A stretch of DNA of 64,000 nucleotides, from contig OX638330.1 of the NCBI GenBank assembly GCA_951812725.1, forward strand, positions 2,728,001-2,792,000, given 5' to 3'. The stretch's first letter is position 1. Each line of letters begins with the position of its first letter. This DNA comes from an uncultured Caldilineaceae bacterium (GTDB lineage: Bacteria > Chloroflexota > Anaerolineae > Caldilineales > Caldilineaceae). Shown piece after piece: positions 9,169 through 17,999 of the stretch. A model generated the notes under the pieces. It was not told where the DNA came from and made no database searches. It saw nothing but the letters and a program-made list of their open reading frames with translations. A program made the position numbers and the translations under genes.

Positions 9169-9906
9169 ATGAACCACCTGGATATCCAGATCGCAGTTGC
9201 CAAGGTGGCAAAGTACGCGTCCAGCGAAAGCGGAGATACGGTTGAGGTGGTGGAGCGGCCCCATGGTGGTATCAGCATCGTGGTATCGGACGGCCAACGC
9301 AGTGGACGCAGCGCCAAGGCGATCAGCAATATCGTTGCGCGCAAGGCGATGAGTCTGATTGCGGAGGGTGTACGGGATGGCGCGGTGGCGCGGGCCACTC
9401 ACGACTATTTGCGCACACATCGCGGCGGGAAAGTGAGCGCGGAACTGGTGATTGCCAGCGTCGATCTGGTCACCGAAACGCTTGTGTTAAGCCGAAACAG
9501 CCGATGTCCGGTCCTGGTGCAGAATGGTGGCGACACGGCGTGGCTGGATGAAGATTGTGACGCGATTGGCATTTATCGGAATACGAAACCGAATATCGTT
9601 GAACTGCCGCTGTCACCTGGCTTGACAGCCGTGGTGTTCACTGACGGGATTTGGAGCGCGGGGCACCGCAGCGGCGGGGCAATGGATGTAGCGGGCGCGG
9701 CGAATTTGGACGAGGGCAGTCCAGCTGAAGGCGAAGAATCTGCGGAGAAGGGAGGCGCGCAGGAGATTGCGGACCGTGTTTTGGAGGCGGCGCTGGCGTT
9801 GGACCAGGGGCGGCCAGGCGACGACTCGACCGTCCTTGTCGTCAAGGTGGGAACGCATCAGAGAGAACAGAAGATTCGCCGGATGGAGATATCGCTACCC
9901 ATTTAG
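9169..9906 (+). CDS. SpoIIE/PP2C-type serine phosphatase
   Basis: The 245-aa protein carries the PP2C/SpoIIE metal-binding acidic positions in order: VSDG (Asp41-Gly42), VFTDGI (near 157) and GDDSTVLVV (near 226). It is a stand-alone catalytic domain without sensor or receiver segments, like RsbX. Such phosphatases usually dephosphorylate anti-sigma-factor antagonists or similar serine-phosphorylated partners. The ATG at 9169 was chosen because homologous sequence starts there. The 83 extra codons possible upstream overlap the intergenic promoter zone and look non-coding. A small P-loop gene follows after 42 bases. Confidence 0.75.
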   Translation: MNHLDIQIAVAKVAKYASSESGDTVEVVERPHGGISIVVSDGQRSGRSAKAISNIVARKAMSLIAEGVRDGAVARATHDYLRTHRGGKVSAELVIASVDLVTETLVLSRNSRCPVLVQNGGDTAWLDEDCDAIGIYRNTKPNIVELPLSPGLTAVVFTDGIWSAGHRSGGAMDVAGAANLDEGSPAEGEESAEKGGAQEIADRVLEAALALDQGRPGDDSTVLVVKVGTHQREQKIRRMEISLPI

Positions 9907-9948
9907 ATTGCGGTGTAGCTCTTACGGACCGCCAATGGGGGCGGCCTA

Positions 9949-10365
9949 ATGCACAGTGACCTAGTCAAAATCGTAGGTGTCAGTGCGGCCGGCAAATCGA
10001 CACTTGTAGCCGGACTGAGGAGGCTGGGCTTTAATGCCCGCCCCGTCGCGCAAGAGCACAGCCAGGTGGCTGATATGTGGCAACAGATCCGGCCGCCCCA
10101 CTTGCTCATCTTTTTGGACGCAGATCTGCCGGCCCAGGGGGCGCGGCGTCCAGATGTCAGTTGGAATGAGCCCTGGCGCCGCACTGAATTGCAGCGGCTG
10201 GGACATGCCCGCGGCCACGCGGACCTGATCATTGACACCAGCCTTGTCACCCCTGAAAACGTATTGGAGCAGGCAGTCGAATTTCTGCAGAAGCGCAAGG
10301 TCCTGCCGGCGTCCGGCCCGCTGGCGGAGTTGCCGCGAACGGGAAGTGTCTGGCATCAGACCTGA
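9949..10365 (+). CDS. small P-loop NTPase, function unknown
   Basis: The 138-aa protein begins with a Walker A loop, GVSAAGKST, at residues 10-18. A hydrophobic strand ending in acidic residues (LLIFLDADLP) follows, and then HADLIIDTSLVTPENVLEQAVEFL, which resembles the end of nucleoside or shikimate kinase-like folds. It is shorter than normal kinases (usually over 160 aa) and I do not recognise the family. It lies 42 bases behind the SpoIIE-type phosphatase gene, so a shared transcript is likely and a kinase/phosphatase pairing is possible, but that is inference. GGGG lies about 8 bases before the ATG. Confidence 0.65.
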   Translation: MHSDLVKIVGVSAAGKSTLVAGLRRLGFNARPVAQEHSQVADMWQQIRPPHLLIFLDADLPAQGARRPDVSWNEPWRRTELQRLGHARGHADLIIDTSLVTPENVLEQAVEFLQKRKVLPASGPLAELPRTGSVWHQT

Positions 10366-10489
10366 ATCCCGATTTTTCAAGAAGAGCGTGACAGATTGGC
10401 TTCAAGTACCAGGTGCTCCTGGCGGTCGCTGCAAGGTGCAGCCTTTCCGGGAAATAGGCGGGCCGAAGCGGGCCTTTTTTCCAATTTCC

Positions 10490-10995
10490 GTTTCTACTAA
10501 GCCACAGTAGTTGACCAGCCGTTCATTCTTGGAACCATTCGGCTCTTGGTAACGCAACTGGTGTACAGCGGCCGCCATGCTCGCCAGCCGACACGATGCG
10601 AAGAAGGCACACGGTGGGTGAGGCATGTTTTTGTAGGGGGGCGTTGCGGGGGCGCAGCCCCTGCACAAGGGAGGGCCGAAGGCCCGGAACTGCAGTGGTC
10701 AGTGGTCAGTGGTCAGTGATCAGTAACTTCTGCGGTTGGAGGTCGCTGGTCGGTGGGTTTAGGCGGCAAGTGGGGGGTAGACTCCGTTCGCCAGACACGA
10801 TGCTGGGGAAGAGTACACACGGCCGGTGAGGCATGTTTTTGTAGGGGGGCGTTGCGGGGGCGCAGCCCCTGCACAAGGGAGGGCCGAAGGCCCGACCGCC
10901 CAAATGCAAAAAGAGAGTATAAAGGAGTGAGGGGAGAGCAACCACCTTCGCTCGCCTCATTCAGGATCGCAATATAGTTGTGGCTTAGTAGTTTC
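10490..10995 (+). mobile_element. family E MITE-like repeat, copy E2
   Basis: The ends are GTTTCTACTAAGCCACAG and TGTGGCTTAGTAGTTTC, a near-perfect inverted pair. Flanking octamers CAATTTCC (10482-10489) and CAATTTTC (10996-11003) match at 7 of 8 positions, consistent with a target duplication. Inside are two GC-rich hairpin modules, the first truncated at its 3' side (10637-10687), the second complete (10842-10902), separated by four CAGTGGT/GATCAGT units. The insertion lies directly upstream of the first DinB gene. Confidence 0.85.
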
Positions 10996-11086
10996 CAATT
11001 TTCTTTGAAGATATCGATAGGCGCAACAGTGCAAGGAAGCTGTAAGTGGGCGCGTATCGTTACCATGCGGTGAAAGGATAGCGCCG

Positions 11087-11584
11087 ATGTCAGTACACTC
11101 TGTAGACAGGCTGTTTGAATACAATAAGTGGGCTTGGCAGCGGGTCTTTCCCAGCTTGGAAGCGCTCCCGCTGGAAGAATATTTTGCCGAACGCCCCTTT
11201 TTCTGGGGGTCACTTCATGGGCTGGCTTCGCACGGCTACGGCGCGGAGAAGAGATGGCTGCAACGAATTGGGGGTGAAAGCCCGTCACGGTTGGCAGGGG
11301 ACAAGGATTTCGAAACCTTCGCCAATCTGCGAGAGGGGTGGTTTCAACTGTGGGCGGAATGGCAGGCGTTTGTTGGCTCGCTGACAATTGGCATGCTTGA
11401 CGAAACTCTGCAATCCCGGAACTTTGAAGGACCCCAATCTGTGCTGAAGTTGGATGACGTGTTGCGGCACGTATTCAATCATGCTACTGAGCACCGCAGC
11501 CAGATGACACCTGCACTGGCCCAATTGGGACATCCGACGGAGCCCCTTGACTACGCCAATTTTGCGATAGCCGAGAAACGGTGA
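11087..11584 (+). CDS. DinB-like protein, copy 1
   Basis: The 165-aa protein is a predicted four-helix bundle of the DinB/YfiT superfamily. Three histidines expected to bind a divalent metal are visible: the first in LHGLASHG and the other two in FNHATEH. DinB-type proteins often serve as metal-dependent thiol transferases or hydrolases, and many are stress-induced; no substrate can be named. GAAAGGAT lies eight bases before the ATG. It is a tandem paralogue of the gene at 11976, with identical length and similar sequence throughout. Confidence 0.82.
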   Translation: MSVHSVDRLFEYNKWAWQRVFPSLEALPLEEYFAERPFFWGSLHGLASHGYGAEKRWLQRIGGESPSRLAGDKDFETFANLREGWFQLWAEWQAFVGSLTIGMLDETLQSRNFEGPQSVLKLDDVLRHVFNHATEHRSQMTPALAQLGHPTEPLDYANFAIAEKR

Positions 11585-11975
11585 GCTGTTCCCTATTGGT
11601 CAGATTGGCAGGTGCATGAACTGCGGACATTGGCATCCGCACCCGCCTTCTATTTCCCTGAAAAGTATTGCAGACAGAGGCAGGTTTTCGGCGAGCGTGC
11701 GTTTTCCAGGCGGCGGCGGGCGCTCGCGCGCGTTGCCGCGAAGGGGGATCGCCCGGCATTTTCGCTTACTCCAAGACCCGCTAAAATGGTTGACATTAAG
11801 ACCTACGCGTGCTATAAGTTGCCAGTGGTTGCTGCAGGCGCCGGCCATGTGGGAACGGGGCGGGCCAAGCTAGCCCCCATGCCCCACACGCACATAAACA
11901 TATCGTTCGGCACAACAGTGTAATGAGGCCGCAACTGAGCGCGTCCCGTTACGATGCTTTGAAAGGATGAAGTCG
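11585..11975. other. spacer between DinB copies, with duplicated upstream segment
   Basis: No gene is supported in the first 300 bases. The last part (about 11898-11975) is homologous to 11012-11086 upstream of copy 1, including CAACAGTG, CGTTAC and the GAAAGGAT ribosome site. The duplication therefore included the leader region. Confidence 0.6.
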
Positions 11976-12473
11976 ATGTCTGTATATTCTGTAGGCAGGC
12001 TGTTTGAATACAACAAGTGGGCCTGGCAGCGGGTCTTTCCCAGCTTGGAAGCGATCTCGCCGGAAGAATACTTAGCCAAACGCCCTTTTTTCTGGGATTC
12101 AATTCATGGCCTGGCTTCGCACGGTTACGGCGCGGAACAGACCTGGCTGCAACGCATTGGGGGCGAAAGCCCTTCAAGTTTGCCAGGGGCTTCGGAATTC
12201 TCAACCTTCGCCGATCTGCGAGAAGAGTGGTTTCAACTGTGGGAAGCGTGGCAGGCGTATGTCGGCTCGCTGACCACTGGCAGTCTAGACGGAACTCTGC
12301 GATACCGGAACATTGAAGGCATCGAATACGAGCTGAAGATGGATGATGTGCTGCGGCACGTATTTAATCATGCCACTGAGCACCGCAGCCAGTTGACACC
12401 TGTACTGGCTCAGCTGGGACACGCGACTGAACCGCTCGACTATGGACGCTTTGCCATGACTGAGGTCAAGTAA
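11976..12473 (+). CDS. DinB-like protein, copy 2
   Basis: A second 165-aa DinB-family protein, aligned without gaps to copy 1 from MSVYSVGRLFEYNKWAW to the end. The metal histidines are conserved (IHGLASHG and FNHATEH). An in-frame ATG nine bases upstream exists, but alignment with copy 1 and the ribosome site favour 11976. Both copies lie on the same strand just before the inositol genes, which they may precede by chance. Divergence is spread over the whole length, so the duplication is not recent. Confidence 0.82.
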   Translation: MSVYSVGRLFEYNKWAWQRVFPSLEAISPEEYLAKRPFFWDSIHGLASHGYGAEQTWLQRIGGESPSSLPGASEFSTFADLREEWFQLWEAWQAYVGSLTTGSLDGTLRYRNIEGIEYELKMDDVLRHVFNHATEHRSQLTPVLAQLGHATEPLDYGRFAMTEVK

Positions 12474-12528
12474 AAGTTGCTCTCATGATCGGACGAAATT
12501 TAAGCCGACTCGATGAAAGAAGGCGAGA

Positions 12529-13416
12529 ATGCGATACACGGCAGACAACATGCTGGTTAGACCGCTGGCAGACAGCAGGGACACCGATCTTATCCTTGAG
12601 GTAACGCCGCAAAGTGCAGGATGGGAGTATATCTCCTTTCAGGCGAGACGGCTGGATGAAGGGAAAACCTGGTCATTCGACACGGGAGAGAACGAGTTTG
12701 CGTTTGTCAATTTGAACGGACGCTACCGCGTTGACAGCAACAGAGGTTCGTGGGCCGGGATCGGGGGACGGGAGGATGTATTCAGCGGGGGCGCGCATGC
12801 CCTCTATTTGCCGCGGCGATCTAGTTTGACCGTCACCGCTGAGGAGGCGGGCGAGTTTGCGGTGACCTGGGTGCCGACAACTGAAGATCACGAAGCCTGG
12901 CTGATCAGGCCGGAGGACGTTGCGGTCAGCGTGCGCGGTGGCGACAACGTGAGCCGACAAATCAATGACCTGCTGCCCCCTGGGTCACCGGTCCACCGGC
13001 TTGTGCTTGTTGAGGTCTACACGCCTAGCGGCAACTGGAGCAGTTATCCTCCGCATAAGCACGATGTTCACATTGAGGACGATGCAGGCGAGTTGATCGA
13101 AGCCGATCTTGAGGAAGTCTACTTCTATCATATTGACCGACCGGAAGGTTACGCCTACCAGAGAGTGTATACGGACGACGCTTCGCCGATGCAGGCCGCG
13201 GGCAATCCGATCGATGCACTGGTACGAGTCGGCCACAACGAGGCGGTGCTGGTACCGGAGGGATACCATCCTGTGGTCAGTATGCCCGGCTATACCACTT
13301 ATTATCTGAATGTCCTGGCGGGCAGCGCGCAGAGTCTGGCCAACCAGGAGGACCCGAATTACGCGTGGGTGAAGGAGAAGTACGCCGGGGTGGACGAACG
13401 ACTTCCTTTGTATTGA
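12529..13416 (+). CDS. iolB: 5-deoxy-glucuronate isomerase
   Basis: The 295-aa protein is a two-cupin enzyme that converts 5-deoxy-D-glucuronate into 2-deoxy-5-keto-D-gluconate in myo-inositol breakdown. Family features are the WEYISF segment near residue 32, the metal motif YPPHKHD, EEVYFYH, VPEGYHPV and the closing YYLNVLAG. The length matches the family (270-300). It opens the + strand inositol cluster; iolC follows after 71 bases. AAGG lies six bases before the ATG. The family assignment is firm because the metal motifs and the neighbours agree. Confidence 0.94.
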   Translation: MRYTADNMLVRPLADSRDTDLILEVTPQSAGWEYISFQARRLDEGKTWSFDTGENEFAFVNLNGRYRVDSNRGSWAGIGGREDVFSGGAHALYLPRRSSLTVTAEEAGEFAVTWVPTTEDHEAWLIRPEDVAVSVRGGDNVSRQINDLLPPGSPVHRLVLVEVYTPSGNWSSYPPHKHDVHIEDDAGELIEADLEEVYFYHIDRPEGYAYQRVYTDDASPMQAAGNPIDALVRVGHNEAVLVPEGYHPVVSMPGYTTYYLNVLAGSAQSLANQEDPNYAWVKEKYAGVDERLPLY

Positions 13417-13487
13417 GGGCAGGACTGGCGTCAGAAGACTCAAGCGGTATGCACTAGCGACGGATCGGGCCAAGGGAAATCAGGAAC

Positions 13488-14513
13488 ATGACATCAGAAA
13501 AAGAAGCGAGAACTTACGATTCTCTGCATATGGGGCGATCCTCGATTGACCTTTATAGCAACGATGTTGGCGCGCCGTTTGCGGAAATAGGGAGCTTCGC
13601 GGCCTATGTCGGCGGTTCCCCAACCAACATCAGTGTGGGCGGCGCCCGTTTGGGACTAAAGACGGCGCTCGTAACCGGTCTGGGTGAGGACCCGGTTGGG
13701 GATTTCATCGCCGACTTTCTGGAGAAGGAGGGGGTCGATTTCAGTTTCAGCCCGCGCAAGCCGGGACACCGCACGAGTGCCGTAGTGCTCGGCATCGAGC
13801 CGCCGGACCGTTTTCCTCTGGTCTATTACCGAGAGAATTGCGCTGACATCGAGCTGACTATCGATGACGTGCTGGCATCTCCGGTGGCGGATGCCAAGGT
13901 TTTTCAGTTTGCGGGCACGAACCTGAGCAAGGAGCCGAGCCGGAGCTCGACGATGTTTGGGGCGGAGTTTTCGCAGCAGGTTGGAACGACAGTCGTATTC
14001 GATCTCGACTTTCGGCCGGACCAATGGCATGACCCGCGGGCGTTCGGCGTTGTGGCCCGTTCAGTTTTGCCGAATGTGGATGTGGTGATTGGCACGGAGG
14101 ATGAGATCAACGCGGCGGTGCTGAGTGACGCCAGCCAGATGTCTTTGACCCATTCGCAGGTATCGGACGCGAAGGTCGAGGGCGATGTAAAGGCGGCGAT
14201 TGACTGGCTTCTGAAGTTGGGTCCGGAGGCTGTGGTTGAGAAGGTGGGGGCGCTCGGCTCGCGCGTGCATTTGGCCAATGGCGAGGTACTAGAGGCGCCG
14301 GGCTTTCCGGTCGAGATCTACAATATTCTTGGGGCGGGTGACGCGTTCGGCGCCGGTTTCATTTATGGCTTGGTCAATGACTGGGGCTGGCAGCGGTCTG
14401 CGCGGCTGGGCAATGCTTGCGGGGCGATCGTGGTGTTGGCGCACGGGTGCGCGAATTTCATGCCCACTTATGACGAGGTGATGACGTTTGTGGAGGAGCG
14501 GGGGGGGTTCTAG
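13488..14513 (+). CDS. iolC: 5-dehydro-2-deoxygluconokinase (PfkB family)
   Basis: The 341-aa ribokinase-like protein phosphorylates 2-deoxy-5-keto-D-gluconate at C6 with ATP. It has the N-terminal PfkB signature region (YVGGSPTNISVGGARLGL) and the catalytic anion-hole motif GAGDAFGAGF with its Asp base near residue 285. The sequence FDLDFRPDQW is typical of the IolC subgroup. There is no C-terminal DUF2090 aldolase extension as found in IolC-IolJ fusions. The next step, cleavage to dihydroxyacetone phosphate and malonate semialdehyde, must therefore be done by a separate enzyme that is not in the window. Confidence 0.92.
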   Translation: MTSEKEARTYDSLHMGRSSIDLYSNDVGAPFAEIGSFAAYVGGSPTNISVGGARLGLKTALVTGLGEDPVGDFIADFLEKEGVDFSFSPRKPGHRTSAVVLGIEPPDRFPLVYYRENCADIELTIDDVLASPVADAKVFQFAGTNLSKEPSRSSTMFGAEFSQQVGTTVVFDLDFRPDQWHDPRAFGVVARSVLPNVDVVIGTEDEINAAVLSDASQMSLTHSQVSDAKVEGDVKAAIDWLLKLGPEAVVEKVGALGSRVHLANGEVLEAPGFPVEIYNILGAGDAFGAGFIYGLVNDWGWQRSARLGNACGAIVVLAHGCANFMPTYDEVMTFVEERGGF

Positions 14514-14580
14514 GACGTGGTCCTGGAGGTTGGAGAGAGGACCCAACATCAATGACTCCGGCTATTGGGCTGCATCGAAA

Positions 14581-14643
14581 GTGCTTACATCGATTGAGAA
14601 GCACACTTCGACGACTCATTTAGCATCGTGATGTCGATGCAAA
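14581..14643. promoter_or_regulatory. two inverted repeats upstream of iolE, candidate operator
   Basis: GTGCTT-N12-AAGCAC lies at 14581-14604, and TTAGCATCG-N6-CGATGCAAA at 14620-14643 (eight of nine arm positions paired). Both lie in the 184-base gap before iolE. Symmetric sites of this size are typical of dimeric repressors of LacI or GntR type. No regulator gene is nearby, so binding is inferred only from symmetry. Confidence 0.4.
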
Positions 14644-14697
14644 TGGTCACAACCGGCAATCGGATGGATTCTACAATCATAATCGCGGGATAACACC

Positions 14698-15597
14698 ATG
14701 AAAGTACGAGTCGCGACGGCCCCGGTTTCCTGGGGCGTTCTGATGAAGGATACGCCAAACGTTCCTCCTTACGGTCAGGTCCTGGACGGGATTCAGGAGG
14801 CAGGTTATGTGGGAACTGAATTGGGACCATACGGCTACTTGCCTTTTGAGGTCTCAATACTGCGCGATGAGCTGGAGCGGCGCGGGTTGACGCTTATTTC
14901 GGCGTTCACGATTTTCAATTTTTTGGCCGGGAAAGAGGACGAGACGGTCTACCGGGAGGCGTTGGAGACAGTACAGGTGCTCTCGGCGATGGGCTGCGGC
15001 CACATCGTATTGTCGGACGTACTCTTTACGGTGGAAAACCGCGCCAAGCGGGCCGGTCGCATACGCCGAGAGGACTCGCTCAGCGACGCGGAATGGGATC
15101 AGGCGGCGGCGAATGTGGGGGCCTTCGCTAAGATTGTACTTGAAGAGTACGGAATGAAGTGCGCGGCCCACCCACACATCGGCGGCTATCTGGAGACGGA
15201 TTTCGAGATCGACGCCCTGCTAGAGCGCACCGACCCCGGACTGGTCGGTCTCTGCTTTGACATGGCGCACATTGCTTACGGCGGCGGCGACCCGGTAGCG
15301 GTGCTCGACAAGTGGAGGGACCGTACCTTGTATCTTCATATAAAGGAGTGCAATGGCCACGCCCGCGAAGAGGTTATCGGCCGCGGAGGTGACTACTATG
15401 ACGGCGTGCAGTCGGGCGTCTTTCCCGAGCTGGGTCAAGGGACAGTTGACTGGCACGGGATTAACCGTATTTTGCAGGAGATAGACTTCGACGGCTGGGG
15501 CACGGTTGAGCAGGATATTCTGCCCGAAATGGATATCGATGCCCTGGAAAGCGCCAAGCGCAACCGGGCTTTTCTGCGAGATGCGTTGAATTGGTAA
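14698..15597 (+). CDS. iolE: inosose dehydratase (2-keto-myo-inositol dehydratase)
   Basis: The 299-aa protein belongs to the xylose-isomerase-like TIM barrel family and would dehydrate 2-keto-myo-inositol to 3D-(3,5/4)-trihydroxycyclohexane-1,2-dione. Typical IolE features are the start VATAPVSWGV, the segment GYVGTELGPYGYLP, and metal ligands in CGHIVLSD, AAHPHIGGYLE, GLCFDMAHIAYGG, LYLHIKE and the final GWGTVEQD. The length fits the family (295-305). A GGGA precedes the ATG. The gene follows iolC after a regulatory-looking gap and is followed by an SDR gene. Confidence 0.92.
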   Translation: MKVRVATAPVSWGVLMKDTPNVPPYGQVLDGIQEAGYVGTELGPYGYLPFEVSILRDELERRGLTLISAFTIFNFLAGKEDETVYREALETVQVLSAMGCGHIVLSDVLFTVENRAKRAGRIRREDSLSDAEWDQAAANVGAFAKIVLEEYGMKCAAHPHIGGYLETDFEIDALLERTDPGLVGLCFDMAHIAYGGGDPVAVLDKWRDRTLYLHIKECNGHAREEVIGRGGDYYDGVQSGVFPELGQGTVDWHGINRILQEIDFDGWGTVEQDILPEMDIDALESAKRNRAFLRDALNW

Positions 15598-15680
15598 CTG
15601 TCGCTGCTACAGAATCGTGAGGAACGGTTCAACAGGCCAAACTGGATTCTGGTCGCCACTCCCCAAAGGTAAGGCATACA

Positions 15681-16526
15681 ATGTCAACAAGTCCCAGTTC
15701 TCTGCAAGGCAAATTCGCTGTCGTCACCGGGAGCACACAGGGGCTTGGCGAAGCGGCTGTGCGTCTTTTTGCGGAACGGGGCGCGGCCGGAATCATTGTG
15801 AGCGGGCGTAATGCCGACCGGGGCAATGCGGTGGCGGAGGACCTGCGCGCAGGCGGCTGCCAAGCCCATTTTGTGCAGGCCGACCTGGCCGACGTGGACG
15901 CATGCGGCAGCATCGTGGCTGAAGCAGACAGGCAGTTTGGAGCCCTTCACGTCCTCGTCAACTGCGGCGCGCTCACGGTGCGGGGCAACATTTGGGACAC
16001 GCCTCCTGCTCTTTTCGATCAGATGATAGCGGTCAATGCGCGGGCGCCGTTTCTGCTCATGCAGGATGCCTGTAAGCTGATGCGGCGCGAGGGCAATGGC
16101 GGTGCCATCGTCAACATTTCCAGCGTTGCCTCATATGGCAGCGAACAGTTCCTGCTTCCCTATACGGCCTCCAAGAGCGCACTGAATGCGATGACCAAGA
16201 ATGTCGCTTTCGCGGTGATGCGTTACCAAATCCGGGTGAATGCGCTGGCCGTCGGCTGGATGGATTCGCCGGCCGAGGATTTCATTCAGCGCAAGTTTCA
16301 TTCTGACGGGGAAGACTGGCTGGAAGCTGCGGAACGCGAGCAACCATTTGGCCGTTTGCTCAAAACGGAGGAAGTGGCGCGGGCAATCGCCTTTCTGGCC
16401 TCCGACGAGTCCGGTATGATGACAGGCACCATCATCGACTTCGACCAGTCGGTGCGGGGCGCGGGGCCGGTATCAAAGCCGCCGCCGTTAGATGATCCGT
16501 ACTGGCGCATTGGCGCAAAAGACTAG
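15681..16526 (+). CDS. SDR-family oxidoreductase
   Basis: The 281-aa protein is a classical short-chain dehydrogenase: cofactor loop TGSTQGLG, an NCGA version of the NNAG motif, catalytic Ser in NISSVAS and the active pair in YTASK, followed by a long substrate loop (about 190-225). Its position between iolE and the Gfo/Idh/MocA genes suggests oxidation or reduction of an inositol isomer or a derived ketose, which is inference. AAGG lies six bases before the ATG. Its stop codon abuts the left end of a family B repeat. Confidence 0.85.
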   Translation: MSTSPSSLQGKFAVVTGSTQGLGEAAVRLFAERGAAGIIVSGRNADRGNAVAEDLRAGGCQAHFVQADLADVDACGSIVAEADRQFGALHVLVNCGALTVRGNIWDTPPALFDQMIAVNARAPFLLMQDACKLMRREGNGGAIVNISSVASYGSEQFLLPYTASKSALNAMTKNVAFAVMRYQIRVNALAVGWMDSPAEDFIQRKFHSDGEDWLEAAEREQPFGRLLKTEEVARAIAFLASDESGMMTGTIIDFDQSVRGAGPVSKPPPLDDPYWRIGAKD

Positions 16527-16804
16527 GTACCGTTGACTTTTTGGGAAGGCTGTTCAGATGTCAACAAGAACTGAAAGCCTGCAGGCCTGTTATGGATGTA
16601 TCTCGCCTGAATGTTGAAATAGAGAAAACCAATTGATCCGCGAAGTCACGCGAAGGGTCGCGAAGAACACCTTTCTGTCCGCGGAGGACGCGGAGAAAAC
16701 CAAAGGCGTATCGGATTTTCTTTGCGCAGCTGCACCGCCCTTCGACGATCAGGGGTAATTTGCACCCGGAAGTCGTTGTTCAGACAAACGTCAACGAGCC
16801 TTAG
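16523..16804 (+). mobile_element. family B MITE-like repeat, copy B1
   Basis: This stretch is closely similar to 26556-26847. The inner ends CGTTGAC and GTCAACG form an inverted pair, flanked by CTAG on the left and TTAG on the right, which resemble YTAR target duplications of IS5-type elements. The interior holds a tract of repeated CGCGAAG/GACGCGGAG units. No transposase gene is present. The left CTAG overlaps the stop codon of the SDR gene. Confidence 0.65.
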
Positions 16805-16916
16805 GGCGTACGGGGTCCGGCCGTCGTCTTCTCTGGCGTACTGGCGTTGGACGATGACTGACGCCTACTGGCAGCTGTAGATTCGGGCGGAATTTCAACA
16901 CGGAACGAAAGGACAT

Positions 16917-17927
16917 ATGAGCAACAGGGTTAACATTGGGGTTATCGGCGCCGGCGGAATGGGCGGCCGACACGCGGTCAATCTAACTGATGCCGTGGCC
17001 GGGGCCAACGTGGCCGCAGTGATGGATATCGACTCGGCGCGTGCCGAAGAGATAGCGGCAAGGTGCGGAGGCGCCAAAGTTTTCGCGGATGCAGAACAGT
17101 TGATTGCGGCGCCGGATGTTGATGCAGTGGTGATCGCGGCGCCGAATCGCTTTCATGCCGGATTGACGCGGTCGTGTATCGCGGCCGGTAAGCCTGTACT
17201 ATGCGAAAAGCCGTTGGCATCGGACGGCAAGGAGGCCCGCGGGGTGGTTGACGCCGAGACCGCCGGCGGAAGACGGCTGGTGCAGGTTGGTTTCATGCGC
17301 CAGTATGACCCGGACCATGTTGCCGTCAAACAGGTTAGCGACAGCGGTGAGCAGGGCCAACCGCTCGTGATTCGCAGCGTTCATATCAATCCGAGTTGGG
17401 GTGACATTCCATCGCTGAGTGACGTCATCAACGGCTCGCTGATCCATGACATTCACTCGGCACGTTGGATGATGGGGGATGAAATTGCCCGCGTTCATAC
17501 ATCCTTCATTCCGTTCTCGCCCACTCAACCGCTCAGCGCGCGCTATATCATGATCCAGTTGCACTTTCGCAACGGCACTCTAGGTAGCCTTGAGTGCAAC
17601 TCGGACTCCGGATACGGTTATGAGATCACTGTAAGCATTACCGGAGAGTCTGGTGTGGTCCAGTCGAGTCCTTTGCCACACCCGATTGTGCGCCACAGTA
17701 ACGCGAGCAGCCAGTGGATTGAAGAGGACTGGTTACAGCGTTTCAATGCAGCCTATGTCAATGAAGCGCAGGCGTGGGTGCAGTCCATCCTGGACGGAGA
17801 GGCCGCGGGACCGAGCGCGTGGGATGGATATGTTGCTATTCTGGTGGCCGACGCCAGCATTGAATCAGGACTGCAGGCACAGCCAGTTGCGGTAGAGGTC
17901 CCGGAAATGCCTGCGCTCTATGGATAG
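16917..17927 (+). CDS. Gfo/Idh/MocA-family oxidoreductase, inositol-dehydrogenase-like
   Basis: The 336-aa protein has an N-terminal NAD(P) Rossmann fold (VIGAGGMGGRH), the family lysine motif CEKPLA and a C-terminal alpha/beta domain with SLIHDIHSARWMMG. It would oxidise or reduce a polyol or sugar. Genomic context suggests an inositol isomer such as scyllo-inositol, or an inosose. The IHDIH-SAR segment differs from the IHDFDMxRF form seen in the iolG gene at 25490, so I do not call it iolG. AAAGGA lies just before the ATG. It is followed by iolD. Confidence 0.85.
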   Translation: MSNRVNIGVIGAGGMGGRHAVNLTDAVAGANVAAVMDIDSARAEEIAARCGGAKVFADAEQLIAAPDVDAVVIAAPNRFHAGLTRSCIAAGKPVLCEKPLASDGKEARGVVDAETAGGRRLVQVGFMRQYDPDHVAVKQVSDSGEQGQPLVIRSVHINPSWGDIPSLSDVINGSLIHDIHSARWMMGDEIARVHTSFIPFSPTQPLSARYIMIQLHFRNGTLGSLECNSDSGYGYEITVSITGESGVVQSSPLPHPIVRHSNASSQWIEEDWLQRFNAAYVNEAQAWVQSILDGEAAGPSAWDGYVAILVADASIESGLQAQPVAVEVPEMPALYG

Positions 17928-17999
17928 AGACAAACGCCGCCCCGGGCGGTGAAGCCGCCACATTCAGAATTTTTTTCTGAAGCAAAGATGAGGATGAAA

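Noticed and set aside
10457..10480. Terminator after the P-loop gene (GGCC palindromes before a T6 run)
   Set aside because: The stem is only four base pairs, because the repeated GGGCC blocks are direct rather than inverted. Too weak to call.
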